The notes under the pieces were generated by a model, which was given only the letters and a program-made list of their open reading frames with translations, ran no database searches and was not told the DNA's origin. Source: Idiomarina zobellii (GTDB taxonomy: Bacteria > Pseudomonadota > Gammaproteobacteria > Enterobacterales > Alteromonadaceae). From it: DNA of 64,000 nt. The translations under genes were made by a program, and so were the position numbers. The stretch covers positions 186,001-250,000 of the forward strand of contig NZ_FNCB01000001.1 in assembly GCF_900100855.1 (NCBI RefSeq), read 5' to 3'. Positions 54,411-63,327 of the stretch are shown here, piece after piece; position 1 is the stretch's first letter, and each line of letters begins with the position of its first letter.

Positions 54411-56588
54411 TTAGTCAATGCTAGGGTCCGTCAGTCCACGACGTTCCAACAGAGCTTCAACCGTTGGCTCTTGACCACGCCAGTCGATGTACTGCTGCAT
54501 TGGCTCTTTGCTGTTACCTTGAGAGAGAATCTCTTTACGGAAAGCCTGGCCATTCTCCAGCGTTAAACCACCATTGTTGTTCATGTGTTTGAACGCATCC
54601 GCTGCTAATACTTCACTCCACATGTACGCGTAGTAACCCGCTGAGTAACCACCGGCGAAAACATGCGCAAAGTAAGTTGAGCGATAACGAGGCGGAACCG
54701 CTTCTACAGCAACACCATTACGCTCTAACGCTTCTTTCTCAAACGCTTCAACGTCATCAATTTCTGTCCCTGCCGACACTGTGTGATATTCAAGATCAAG
54801 CAATGCCGCCGCAACGTACTCAAGGGTATCAAAGCCTTGGTTGAAATTACGCGCTGCCAAAACTTTGTCCAATAGTTCCTGAGGAATTGGCTCACCAGTT
54901 TCATAATGATTCGCAAAGTTGTTAATCACTTTTTCATTCAGCATCCAGTCTTCCTGGAAAGTTGACGGAAACTCAACGTAATCACGTGAAACAGATGTAC
55001 CTGCCAGCGACGGGTAGGTTACGTCTGAGAACATACCATGCAACGCGTGTCCCATTTCGTGGAACATAGTTGAAACCTCGGAGAAGCTTAACAACGTAGG
55101 CTCGCCTTCCGGTGCCTTGGTAATGTTCATGTTGTTCAGAATAACGGGCTTCTGATTCATTAGCTCAGATTGCGTGCGGAACGAGCTCATCCACGCGCCA
55201 CCGCGCTTGCTGTCACGAGCGAAGTAGTCGGCATAGAAAAGGCCTAAGCTGCTACCGTCAACATCAAACACTTCATAAACTTTGACGTCTTCCTGATACA
55301 CAGGAATGTCTTTACGTTCTTCAAAGCTAATACCAAACAGCTCGCCCATCGCATAGAAAACGCCGTCTTCTAATACACGATTAAACTCGAAGTATTTTTT
55401 CACTTCATCTGAGTCAATAGAATACTTCTCAGCACGCACTTTTTCTGCGTAATGGAACCAATCCCACGGTTTCAGTTCGAAATCTTTACCGTCAGCGTCA
55501 ATCGCTGCCTGAATTTCAGCCGCCTCACTTTCTACATTTGAAACAACTGCAGGTACTAAGTCACGCAGCATTTTTTGTGCGGCTTCAGGGTTACCTGCCA
55601 TGTTTGTTTCAAGAACATAGTCGCCCCAAGAGTCATAACCTAATAGTTGAGCTTTGTCGGCACGCAGTTTAACAAGCTGTTTAACTAATGGACGCTGGTC
55701 AGTTTCTGTATCGCCCGTACCACGGTTCGCTGACGCTTCCCAAACTTGTTGGCGCAATTCACGGTTTTCCAGCTCCGCTAAGATAGACTGGCGTGTAGTG
55801 TTCGTCAGAACAATGGCGTATTGGCCTTCTTTATCGCGGCTTTTCGCTGCGTTCGCTAAGCTCTCAATACGACTTTCGCTTAAGCCTGCTAGCTTCTCTT
55901 TATCTTCAACAAACACAACGGTTTCTTGAGTAAGAGACATTAAGCCATCGCGGAATTCGTTAGTCAGGCTTGAAAGCTGCTCGTTAATTTCACGAATTTG
56001 CGCTTTTTCTTCATCGTTAAGCTGTGCGCCTGCGCGGATGAACTCTTTATAAGTTTCTTCCAGTAAACGCTTCGCTTCACTGTCTAAGTCCAAATCATTA
56101 CGCTGTTCATGCAATGTTTTAATGCGCGCGAATAAGTCAGCATTTAAACGAATGTTGTCACTGTGTGAAGCCATTTTAGGCGCCAGCTCAGCCTGTAATT
56201 CACGAATTTGATCGTTTGAATGAGACGAAGACAGGTTATAGAAAACTGAGCTTACACGACCAAGAATTGCACCAGATTTTTCCATTGCAACAATGGTGTT
56301 TTCAAAGGTTGGTTCTTCAGAGTTAGTCGCAATGGCTTCAATTTCTTCCATGTGCTCTTTCATGCCACGCTCAAAAGCAGGCTTGAAGTGTTTAAACTCA
56401 ATAGCATCGAAGTCAGGTGCTTGATAAAGCAACGGGCTGGCTTCGAAGAATGGGTTCATCGCTGTCGCTTCCTGGCTGCTTTCAGCTTTCGCAGAGCTGT
56501 TTTCAGTATTTGACGGCTTACTCGCATCGCTACAGGCGCCGAGTGATACCGCAGCACCAATTGCAACGGCTAATAATGTTTTACGCAT
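54411..56588 (-). CDS. dcp: M3-family peptidyl-dipeptidase, lipoprotein (Dcp-like)
   Basis: A 725-residue zinc metallopeptidase. It starts with a lipoprotein signal (lipobox LGAC, Cys19) and an Asp/Ser/Asn-rich linker. The typical M3 N-terminal helical region (NPFFEASPLLYQAPDFDAIEF) follows, and then the catalytic HEMGH at residues 510-514 (TMFHEMGHALHGMFS) with a downstream Glu. Dcp removes dipeptides from C-termini of peptides. E. coli Dcp (681 residues) has no lipid anchor, so this form probably works in the periplasm at a membrane, in keeping with a peptide-eating life. Confidence 0.9.
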   Translation of the reverse strand: MRKTLLAVAIGAAVSLGACSDASKPSNTENSSAKAESSQEATAMNPFFEASPLLYQAPDFDAIEFKHFKPAFERGMKEHMEEIEAIATNSEEPTFENTIVAMEKSGAILGRVSSVFYNLSSSHSNDQIRELQAELAPKMASHSDNIRLNADLFARIKTLHEQRNDLDLDSEAKRLLEETYKEFIRAGAQLNDEEKAQIREINEQLSSLTNEFRDGLMSLTQETVVFVEDKEKLAGLSESRIESLANAAKSRDKEGQYAIVLTNTTRQSILAELENRELRQQVWEASANRGTGDTETDQRPLVKQLVKLRADKAQLLGYDSWGDYVLETNMAGNPEAAQKMLRDLVPAVVSNVESEAAEIQAAIDADGKDFELKPWDWFHYAEKVRAEKYSIDSDEVKKYFEFNRVLEDGVFYAMGELFGISFEERKDIPVYQEDVKVYEVFDVDGSSLGLFYADYFARDSKRGGAWMSSFRTQSELMNQKPVILNNMNITKAPEGEPTLLSFSEVSTMFHEMGHALHGMFSDVTYPSLAGTSVSRDYVEFPSTFQEDWMLNEKVINNFANHYETGEPIPQELLDKVLAARNFNQGFDTLEYVAAALLDLEYHTVSAGTEIDDVEAFEKEALERNGVAVEAVPPRYRSTYFAHVFAGGYSAGYYAYMWSEVLAADAFKHMNNNGGLTLENGQAFRKEILSQGNSKEPMQQYIDWRGQEPTVEALLERRGLTDPSID

Positions 56589-56816
56589 GGATAACTCCCA
56601 CTGTTTCTTGTCATTGTGATTTTTGTGCCATTACTCTAGCCCTGTATGAGCGCTTGCTCAAGGGGTAAACGTCAAAAAGCCCATTATTAGAGGTAAAAAG
56701 CAGAAGGTAGAAACGGCGCCAGAAAACAGGCGATAACAAAGCCGCAAAGGCGGTATTGGGAATATTTCGATAGAAGAAGTGATACTTATCTTGTGCTGAG
56801 TCGCACTTAAGAAAAA

Positions 56817-56893
56817 TGGCGGAGTGGACGGGACTCGAACCCGCGACCTCCGGCGTGACAGGCCGGCATTCTAACCAACTGAACTACCACTCC
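56817..56893 (-). tRNA. tRNA-Asp (GTC), copy 1
   Basis: On the minus strand GGAGTGG opens the acceptor stem and CCACTCC G CCA closes it. The D-arm (TAGTTCAGTTGG), anticodon loop CTGTCAC with GTC, and T-loop GGGTTCGAGTCCC are all complete, with encoded CCA. The length is 77. It is the downstream copy of two, separated from copy 2 by 25 bases, and would be processed from one transcript. Confidence 0.97.
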
Positions 56894-56918
56894 GCAAATT
56901 TCTTGGGGATGTACTAAA

Positions 56919-56995
56919 TGGCGGAGTGGACGGGACTCGAACCCGCGACCTCCGGCGTGACAGGCCGGCATTCTAACCAACTGAACTACCACTCC
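56919..56995 (-). tRNA. tRNA-Asp (GTC), copy 2
   Basis: Identical in sequence to the neighbouring copy across the whole 77 bases, including the encoded CCA. It is the promoter-proximal gene of the pair. Confidence 0.97.
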
Positions 56996-57017
56996 GCATC
57001 AGTACTGCGTTGAAGTA

Positions 57018-57056
57018 TGTCCCTCAACGCGGCGTGCATATTACGAGTGAGGGACA
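57018..57056. repeat. 9-bp inverted repeat around the tRNA-Asp promoter -10
   Basis: TGTCCCTCA (57018-57026) and TGAGGGACA (57048-57056) are exact reverse complements 21 bases apart, with the -10 box centred between them. One arm lies in the promoter spacer, the other in the leader. Confidence 0.55.
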
Positions 57057-57066
57057 AATGAGTCAA
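57038..57066 (-). promoter_or_regulatory. Sigma-70 promoter of the tRNA-Asp pair
   Basis: On the minus strand TTGACT (57066-57061), a 17-base spacer, and TAATAT (57043-57038). A GC-rich discriminator (GCACGCCGCG) follows, as expected for a stringently controlled stable-RNA promoter. It lies 42 bases before the first tRNA. Confidence 0.8.
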
Positions 57067-57129
57067 CACTTTTTTTAAAGATTTTTTCTGTTTGTCTGAT
57101 TTATATTCAGTTTTGCGGTTTTTTGACCA

Positions 57130-58434
57130 CTAAGCGTCATTTTTATCAGTTTTCTTCTTTCTGAACTTAAACCACCATAGCGCAAAAAGGGCGATAGCAA
57201 TTATCAATACATTCACCATGACAATGATAATTAAGTTCATCATGGCCTGCTTTTCTTTTGCTTGACGCTCTTGTCGTTCTATTTCTCTCTGACGCTCTGC
57301 TTCAATGCGTTGCTGTTCTGCTATTTCTGCAGCTGTCGGCTCTGGTGGCGGCGGCTCTGTTGCAATAAAACTAAAGTCATCAAGCCTTGCTTCAAATTCA
57401 CGCCCGTCCAACGTCGTCGCAAAAATGTCAATGTCAATTAAGTGTTTCCCGAAAGCCAGATTCGCAATGGGCACCTGATAAGGAAATTCATCAACTTGAC
57501 TAAAGGTAAACTTACGCACTTCGCCATTGGGGAATTGCGTTTCACCATTAACCACCAAACTTTTTGGATCTATTTCTTCATCATTAACGGTGACTTTCAA
57601 CTGGTGATCATCTTCGACCGCTTCAGACTCAATCACCTCAAAATTCACCGGCAGTGGCTTTACCACCAAAGGACCAAACTCAAAGACTCGCTCATAAAGC
57701 GGTGTGGTCATTTCATAGGTTGCCATCCACTGACCGGGCTCAACATCTAGGTTGAAAAAGCCGGTAAACACACCGTCACCAACACGCTCGTCATGACCTC
57801 GCCCATTATCCAGGAACTGCGCAACTCGTACCGGTGTTGCCCCAAAGTTATCAAAATCAGCATTATTGGTGCTGATAAAAAGCACATCGAGCGTCACTGT
57901 TTGCCGGAAGCGTGCGGTTTCTACAATTTCTTCACCGTTATAAAGTCGCCCCTCGACCTTCAGCTCTTCATTTTGGTAAAGCGGTTCCGGCAATGGGTCG
58001 GCCTCGAAACGAATATCGGAAACAACCAAGGCTTTGTTTTCTTCGTCGATGCGCCCTGCCGCTTGCCAGGGACCAGGCTGCGGGTTTTTAATGCGAATAA
58101 TGTCGAAGTTTGGATCGGTATACCAAGTTACTTGGTCGGTAGGATAACGACTGTCATACCACTTGCTGCCGTCAGGCTTAATTAATATTAAGGGCTTACT
58201 GCCGGGCTCCCGGAAAAATAGCAGGGTAATTTCATCAACATTTTCATCAATTCGAAAGCGCTGACCGTCGATAGGAAGTTTATTGCTCATATCGCCTTCA
58301 ATCAGCGACATCGCTTTTTTAAGAACCTCCTCTTTGTCTGACGCGCCAGATGTTTGCTGAACCGCTGTCACCGAGCAGCTAAACAAAAACAGAGCCAGTG
58401 CAGCCCAACCAAACTGAGTTACGAATCTAGCCAC
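57130..58434 (-). CDS. TIGR03503-type exported membrane protein
   Basis: A 434-residue protein with an N-terminal signal (FGWAALALFLFSCSVTA). Then comes a long beta-rich region: FFREPGSKPLILIKPDGSKWY, WYTDPNFDIIRIKNPQPGPWQAAG, and a repeat with NGRGHDERVGDGVFTGFFNL. A Pro-rich and Glu/Arg/Gln coiled segment (about 365-395) and one C-terminal membrane helix with a basic tail follow. This fits the conserved hypothetical family TIGR03503 of marine gammaproteobacteria; function unknown. The start overlaps the end of dnaQ by 16 bases, so the two are probably cotranscribed. Confidence 0.75.
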   Translation of the reverse strand: MARFVTQFGWAALALFLFSCSVTAVQQTSGASDKEEVLKKAMSLIEGDMSNKLPIDGQRFRIDENVDEITLLFFREPGSKPLILIKPDGSKWYDSRYPTDQVTWYTDPNFDIIRIKNPQPGPWQAAGRIDEENKALVVSDIRFEADPLPEPLYQNEELKVEGRLYNGEEIVETARFRQTVTLDVLFISTNNADFDNFGATPVRVAQFLDNGRGHDERVGDGVFTGFFNLDVEPGQWMATYEMTTPLYERVFEFGPLVVKPLPVNFEVIESEAVEDDHQLKVTVNDEEIDPKSLVVNGETQFPNGEVRKFTFSQVDEFPYQVPIANLAFGKHLIDIDIFATTLDGREFEARLDDFSFIATEPPPPEPTAAEIAEQQRIEAERQREIERQERQAKEKQAMMNLIIIVMVNVLIIAIALFALWWFKFRKKKTDKNDA

Positions 58435-59126
58435 AAACAGCGTCCACCCTCTTCTTTAACTTTATCAAGCCGTTGTTGATGCAATACTTCTTCATCGGCT
58501 GATGCACGCAAAACCTTTAGTGGAGGACGGTTTTCAATGGCCTGATGCTGAATTTCACCGGCTACACCTGAAGCTGACTTTTTGTTTTCTGACAAATTAA
58601 GGGCTCTTTGCCCGCCAGTCATCATTAAGTAAACGTCAGCCAGTATTTCCGCATCGAGTAAGGCTCCGTGCAGCTCACGCGACGAGTTGTCGACATCATA
58701 AGCACGGCACAAAGCGTCTAGGTTGTTCTTTTGACCCGGCCGCATTTCCCGGGCGAGCTGCAAAGTATCCAATACCGTACTGAAGTCGCTGGTCAAGCCC
58801 GGGAAAGGCTTAATTCTCGAAAACTCAGCGTCCATATGCCCGACGTCAAACGGTGCATTGTGAATAACCAGCTGAGCGCCTTTAATAAACTCAATAAAGT
58901 CGTCACAAACCTGAGCAAACACCGGTTTATCAATTAAGAAATCGTTGGTAATACCATGAATTTTTATGGCTTCTTCTTCCACCACTCGTTCAGGGTTGAT
59001 GTACACATGAAAATGATTCCCCGTGAGCTTTCGGTCAATAAGCTCAACACAGCCTATTTCAATAATTCTGTGCCCTTTCTGAGGGTCTATACCCGTGGTT
59101 TCCGTATCTAAAACGACCTGACGCAT
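58419..59126 (-). CDS. dnaQ: DNA polymerase III epsilon subunit (proofreading exonuclease)
   Basis: A 235-residue 3'-5' exonuclease that proofreads for DnaE. ExoI motif VLDTETTG (Asp7, Glu9), ExoII region [15 protein letters not shown], and ExoIII with [15 protein letters not shown] near residues 154-168 are all present. The C-terminal part binds DnaE and is shorter in similarity. It is divergent from rnhA with about 50 bases between, as in E. coli, where the two promoters overlap. The last 16 bases overlap the TIGR03503-type gene. Confidence 0.96.
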   Translation of the reverse strand: MRQVVLDTETTGIDPQKGHRIIEIGCVELIDRKLTGNHFHVYINPERVVEEEAIKIHGITNDFLIDKPVFAQVCDDFIEFIKGAQLVIHNAPFDVGHMDAEFSRIKPFPGLTSDFSTVLDTLQLAREMRPGQKNNLDALCRAYDVDNSSRELHGALLDAEILADVYLMMTGGQRALNLSENKKSASGVAGEIQHQAIENRPPLKVLRASADEEVLHQQRLDKVKEEGGRCLWLDS

Positions 59127-59177
59127 TTAAAATTCCTGATATACTGGCTGAAATCATTCAATATAGTACCAATTAAC

Positions 59178-59651
59178 ATGCCCAACTCAAAAACTGTTCA
59201 CATTTATACTGACGGCTCATGTCTTGGCAACCCGGGGCCCGGCGGTTACGGCATTGTTATGGAATATGGCTCCCATCATAAGGAAATGAGCCAGGGTTAT
59301 AAGTTAACGACTAATAACCGTATGGAAATGATGGCAACTATTGTTGCGTTAAAAGCACTGAAACGGTCTTGCGATATTGTTTTGTCCACAGACAGCCAGT
59401 ACGTCAAACAAGGCATTGAACAGTGGATGACCAAATGGCGCAAAAACGGTTGGAAAACAGCGGCAAAGAAACCGGTAAAAAACCAGGATCTCTGGATTCA
59501 ATTAGACGAACAGGTTCGAAACCATAAAATAAAATGGCAATGGGTAAAGGGCCATTCAGGGCACCCTCAAAACGAACGTTGTGATGAGCTGGCCCGCGAC
59601 GCCGCCAGTCGCGAGCCTTTACTCGAAGATACAGGGTTTAAACCCGATTAG
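59178..59651 (+). CDS. rnhA: Ribonuclease HI
   Basis: A 157-residue endonuclease cutting the RNA strand of RNA-DNA hybrids. The acidic active site is intact: Asp12 in [15 protein letters not shown], Glu in NNRMEMMA, Asp in [11 protein letters not shown], and Asp in [12 protein letters not shown]. The basic protrusion ([20 protein letters not shown]) for substrate binding is present as in E. coli RNase HI (155 residues). Divergent from dnaQ. Confidence 0.97.
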   Translation: MPNSKTVHIYTDGSCLGNPGPGGYGIVMEYGSHHKEMSQGYKLTTNNRMEMMATIVALKALKRSCDIVLSTDSQYVKQGIEQWMTKWRKNGWKTAAKKPVKNQDLWIQLDEQVRNHKIKWQWVKGHSGHPQNERCDELARDAASREPLLEDTGFKPD

Positions 59652-59656
59652 GTGAG

Positions 59657-60046
59657 TTACTCACCCGCCACGACTGGACGTTTCTCTTCTTGCCATGCGG
59701 TCATGCCGCCGTCGACGCTATAAACGTTATTAAAGCCCATGCGCTCAAGGCTTTCAGCGGCTAGCGCCGAACGCCCTCCGGTTTTGCAGATAAGATACAG
59801 GGGCTTTTGAGCAATACGTTCTAATGCATCATCGTATCCAGCAACGTCGGGATGTTGATTCAGCTGCATTTCCAGAACCCCACGCGGCATGTTCACTGCT
59901 TCGCGAATGTGACCCTGACTGTATTCCGCCGGTTCGCGCACATCAATCACTCTAGCGCCCTGCTCTATGGCTTTTTGCAACTCTTCCGTATTCGCTTCTT
60001 TTACGTTTGCTTTCGCTTTTCCACATAATTCTTTTGCTGTAATCAT
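59657..60046 (-). CDS. Single-domain rhodanese
   Basis: A 129-residue rhodanese domain. RVIDVREPAEYSQGHIREAVNMP (about 32-54) and the active-site loop LICKTGGRSALAAESL with the catalytic Cys are present, followed by the VYSVDGGMTAWQEEKRPV end-region. The domain carries sulfur on Cys; partner unknown. It starts 2 bases after the end of the YafS-like methyltransferase gene on the same strand, so these are one unit. In E. coli the equivalent place has no rhodanese. Confidence 0.88.
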   Translation of the reverse strand: MITAKELCGKAKANVKEANTEELQKAIEQGARVIDVREPAEYSQGHIREAVNMPRGVLEMQLNQHPDVAGYDDALERIAQKPLYLICKTGGRSALAAESLERMGFNNVYSVDGGMTAWQEEKRPVVAGE

Positions 60047-60048
60047 AA

Positions 60049-60801
60049 TTACCTCTCTGACTTATCTAATTTAAAACTGTCCGATGTCATGGCAGTGGCG
60101 GGCTGCTGCCCTGATAAACGCACTTTTCTGCGTGTCGAAACCGTATTAATTCGACCAATCAATGTTTGTTTGGTTGCGACCAATACATAAGCCGCATTAA
60201 ACACCCTGACTTTTTCACACAGCGAGCTGGACCAATCCAACCCCTGGAACTCCGCTTTATGCAATAAATGAGGAACGAAGTATTCACTGTATTTTACGTC
60301 GAACCCCAAAAGCGCCAGCCAGTCTTTCATTCTTGCTATTGAAAAATAACGTCCACACCAGGGAAATGGTTTTGCATGACGCACAAAAAAGCCACTGGCT
60401 ACCGCCGGACTGACCGGGTTAAAACCCATTAGAACCAATACCCCGTCATCGTCCAATACTCTCGTGTACTCTCTTAAAAGTTGGTGGGGATGTTGGTGAA
60501 ATTCAAGGGTAAAGGGGCTAATTAACGTGTCGACACTGTCGGTTTTTATTGGCAGCTCGGTCAATATGCCTAACATGTCAGCCTGCCCTGATGGCGCCAC
60601 TGAAACCCTGTCTATATGCTCTTGTTGCTGAAGTTCTGCCCCCAAATTGCCGACAATGACCTGACAGCCTGGCTTCATCTTGCGCTCATAACGGTGCATA
60701 ACCTCACGGGTTTGCGACTTAATGAACTCTCCGCAGGCCAGACTGCTCCACTGTGTAGGTGTCTTTAACGGGACCTTAGAATATGCCGGTTTAATAAACA
60801 C
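60049..60801 (-). CDS. SAM-dependent methyltransferase (YafS-like)
   Basis: A 250-residue class I methyltransferase-like protein. A CQVIVGNLGAELQ-type motif I near residue 46 is degenerate (no GxGxG). Later parts are conserved: DSVDTLISPFTLEFHQHPHQLLREYTRVLDDDGVLVLMGFNPVS and WCGRYFSIARMKDWLALLGFDV. The latter match YafS, which lies between gloB and rnhA in E. coli exactly as here. The substrate is unknown. The weak SAM loop may mean changed cofactor use. Confidence 0.8.
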   Translation of the reverse strand: MFIKPAYSKVPLKTPTQWSSLACGEFIKSQTREVMHRYERKMKPGCQVIVGNLGAELQQQEHIDRVSVAPSGQADMLGILTELPIKTDSVDTLISPFTLEFHQHPHQLLREYTRVLDDDGVLVLMGFNPVSPAVASGFFVRHAKPFPWCGRYFSIARMKDWLALLGFDVKYSEYFVPHLLHKAEFQGLDWSSSLCEKVRVFNAAYVLVATKQTLIGRINTVSTRRKVRLSGQQPATAMTSDSFKLDKSER

Positions 60802-60875
60802 TGCGTCATCCTGTATTATGGGAGCATTCTGTCACTATCGCTAACTCATCATAGCTTAGCGTTATCGAGGTTTCT

Positions 60876-61637
60876 ATGCGAGTTCACCCTATTTGTGCGT
60901 TCGACGACAATTACATTTGGGCTATTGAGACAAACACAAACGATGGCGTCATTATCGTCGACCCCGGCGAAGCCACTCCGGTTTTTGAATGGCTGAAAGA
61001 AAACAATAAAACCATTACCGCTGTTTTCGTCACGCACCATCATTATGACCATACCGGCGGCATTGCTGACTTGACTAAAAAATACTCATGTCCGGTTATT
61101 GGTCCGCACAACCCAGAGATAAAAACAATTACCCAGGCGGTTCAAGAAGGTGAGCGTTTTTCAATGGCTGGCGTTGACTGGGAAGTGATAGAAACTCCGG
61201 GACACACACTTGATCACATTAGTTTTTACACGCCCGGCTTTCTGTTTTGTGGAGACACGTTATTTTCCGGCGGCTGTGGGCGTATGTTTGAGGGAACGCC
61301 TGAGCAATTTAGTCAGTCGTTACTTAAGCTTCGTCAGCTTCCGGGGGATACTCGGGTCTTTTGCGCACATGAATACACACAAGCTAACTTAACTTTCGCC
61401 CAAAAAGTGGAACCTGACAACCCGATACTGAAAAGTTATGCCGAAAAGGTCAAAATGCTACGCGAACAAAATGAAATTACTCTACCAAGTACGTTAAACC
61501 TTGAGTTAGCGATAAACCCATTCTTACGGTTTGATCAGAAAAGTGTGATGAAAGCGGCTTCGGAACATGCCGGAAGTGTAAAAAATGCCCCTGAGGACGT
61601 TTTTTACACTATTAGACAGTGGAAAGATAACGGCTGA
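60876..61637 (+). CDS. gloB: Hydroxyacylglutathione hydrolase (glyoxalase II)
   Basis: A 253-residue metallo-beta-lactamase-fold enzyme that hydrolyses S-lactoylglutathione in methylglyoxal removal. The metal motif THHHYDHTGG (53-62), a later His in TPGHTLDHISF, Asp in FCGDTLFSGGCGRMFEGT and His in FCAHEYTQAN are intact, as is the C-terminal lid with the substrate-binding Lys/Arg region. It is preceded by a GAGG ribosome site. Divergent from the YafS-like gene. Confidence 0.96.
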   Translation: MRVHPICAFDDNYIWAIETNTNDGVIIVDPGEATPVFEWLKENNKTITAVFVTHHHYDHTGGIADLTKKYSCPVIGPHNPEIKTITQAVQEGERFSMAGVDWEVIETPGHTLDHISFYTPGFLFCGDTLFSGGCGRMFEGTPEQFSQSLLKLRQLPGDTRVFCAHEYTQANLTFAQKVEPDNPILKSYAEKVKMLREQNEITLPSTLNLELAINPFLRFDQKSVMKAASEHAGSVKNAPEDVFYTIRQWKDNG

Positions 61638-61684
61638 TTCTTTAAACTTCACCAAGTTTTAACATATTCAGGGTTTTAAAATTC

Positions 61685-63319
61685 ATGGTTATAACAAGAA
61701 GCCGCACAACTTGGCTAAAATTAAGTGTACTGACAAGCGCTATCGCTCTTTCAGGATGCCAAAGCACTGGCCTTTTCTTTGCTGAGAAAAAGCAAGAAAC
61801 TAACCATGAAAAAACCTCTTTAGAGCTGATACCGGTTCCTGAAGAAACGATTGTTGCTGCAGAAGCGACAACAAAAAAAGAGCCCGAGCCGGTTCAGTTG
61901 ACACCGCAGGAACAAGACGACCTGTGGCAGCGTATTCGTCAACAATTGGTGTTTGACGTGCCGAATGTGCAACGAGTCCAAAGTCAACGAAACTGGTACG
62001 CCAGTCATCCTGAATATTTAGACCGGGTTGCTAAACGCGCAGAGCCTTATTTACATCTTATCGTCGAAGAATTAGAGCGCCGTGAAATGCCTATTGATCT
62101 GGCGCTGTTGCCTATTGTCGAAAGTGCGTTTGACCCGTTCGCCTATTCTCATGGCAGTGCATCCGGTGTTTGGCAGTTTATTCCGGGCACAGCCCGTCAA
62201 TATGGTTTAGATATTAACTGGTGGTACGACGGCCGCCGGGACGTATTTGCCGCGACCCATGCTGCGCTGGACTATTTAGAAGCCCTCTACCGTTATTTCG
62301 ACGGCAACTGGATGCATGCTTTGGCTGCTTATAACTCAGGTGAGGGGCGCGTTGGTAATGCAATTCGAAGAAACAAGCGTGCCGGCAAGCCAACCGACTT
62401 CTGGAACCTGGACTTACCGCGTGAAACTCGCGCTTATGTTCCTAAATTATTAGCCTTGGCTGATATTTTAGCCAATAGCGAGAAGTACGGTATTACCTGG
62501 TACCCCATTGAGAATCAGCCAATGCTGGAAGTAGTAGAAGCGCCAGCGCAAATCGACTTAGCCCTCGCGGCCGATATGGCTGATTTGTCATTGGAAGAAC
62601 TGCACCAATTTAACTCGGGCTATAACCGCTGGGCCACAGCACCTGACGGCCCTCACCGCTTTTTGTTACCGGCTGAAAATGCAGAGCGGTTCAGCCTGGC
62701 ATTGCAAGAGACCGAGCCTAAAGACTGGCTTTCCTGGACACGCCACAAGGTGAAGTCAGGAGAAAGCCTGCTAACGATATCAAAAAAATACAATACTTCT
62801 GTCGATGTCATTCAACAACTTAACGACATTAGCAGCCATATTATTCGCGCCGGTGAGCACTTACTGGTTCCTGTTGCCACCTTAGGTCTTGAAAATTACA
62901 CCTTGTCGCAAGATCAGCGCCGTGAAAACCGTCAAGATCAAAAACGCGACGGCAAACGTATTGATTATATTGTTCAGTCGGGTGACACTCTCTGGGATAT
63001 CAGTCGTGCTTATGACGTCAATCTACGAGATCTAGCTCGATGGAATTCAATGGCGCCCGGAGACTACTTAAGACCTGGGCAAGAGCTTGTTGTTTGGACT
63101 GAAGCTGAGGCCTCTTCCGTCGTACGCAGTAGTGTTAACAGCATTATTCGAACGGTTAATTACCGCGTACGTTCAGGAGACTCTCTTGCAAGGATAGCTA
63201 ATAAGTTTAACGTGACCATTCGCCAAATTGAGCAATGGAATAATATTCAACGCAACCGTTACCTGCAGCCTGGACAGATGCTGAGACTGAAAGTAGATGT
63301 AACCGAGGTGAGTAGTTGA
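61685..63319 (+). CDS. mltD: Membrane-bound lytic murein transglycosylase D
   Basis: A 544-residue lipoprotein (lipobox ALSGC, Cys25). The soluble lytic transglycosylase domain has the catalytic Glu146 in LLPIVESAFDPFAYSHG and SGVWQFIPGTARQYGL. Three LysM repeats for peptidoglycan binding follow at about 353-398, 427-471 and 492-540. MltD of E. coli has two or three LysM depending on counting (452 residues), so this form is longer. It cuts murein and anchors in the outer membrane. Located after gloB, as in E. coli. Confidence 0.95.
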   Translation: MVITRSRTTWLKLSVLTSAIALSGCQSTGLFFAEKKQETNHEKTSLELIPVPEETIVAAEATTKKEPEPVQLTPQEQDDLWQRIRQQLVFDVPNVQRVQSQRNWYASHPEYLDRVAKRAEPYLHLIVEELERREMPIDLALLPIVESAFDPFAYSHGSASGVWQFIPGTARQYGLDINWWYDGRRDVFAATHAALDYLEALYRYFDGNWMHALAAYNSGEGRVGNAIRRNKRAGKPTDFWNLDLPRETRAYVPKLLALADILANSEKYGITWYPIENQPMLEVVEAPAQIDLALAADMADLSLEELHQFNSGYNRWATAPDGPHRFLLPAENAERFSLALQETEPKDWLSWTRHKVKSGESLLTISKKYNTSVDVIQQLNDISSHIIRAGEHLLVPVATLGLENYTLSQDQRRENRQDQKRDGKRIDYIVQSGDTLWDISRAYDVNLRDLARWNSMAPGDYLRPGQELVVWTEAEASSVVRSSVNSIIRTVNYRVRSGDSLARIANKFNVTIRQIEQWNNIQRNRYLQPGQMLRLKVDVTEVSS

Positions 63320-63327
63320 GGCCCGTT

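Noticed and set aside
56742-56753. Terminator for the tRNA-Asp transcript (CCGC/GCGG hairpin)
   Set aside because: The stem has only four pairs and lies over 60 bases past the tRNA end; too weak to call.
56807-56992. 61-codon open frame with a repeated segment on the minus strand
   Set aside because: It is created by the two identical tRNA-Asp genes; the repeated amino acids are tRNA sequence.
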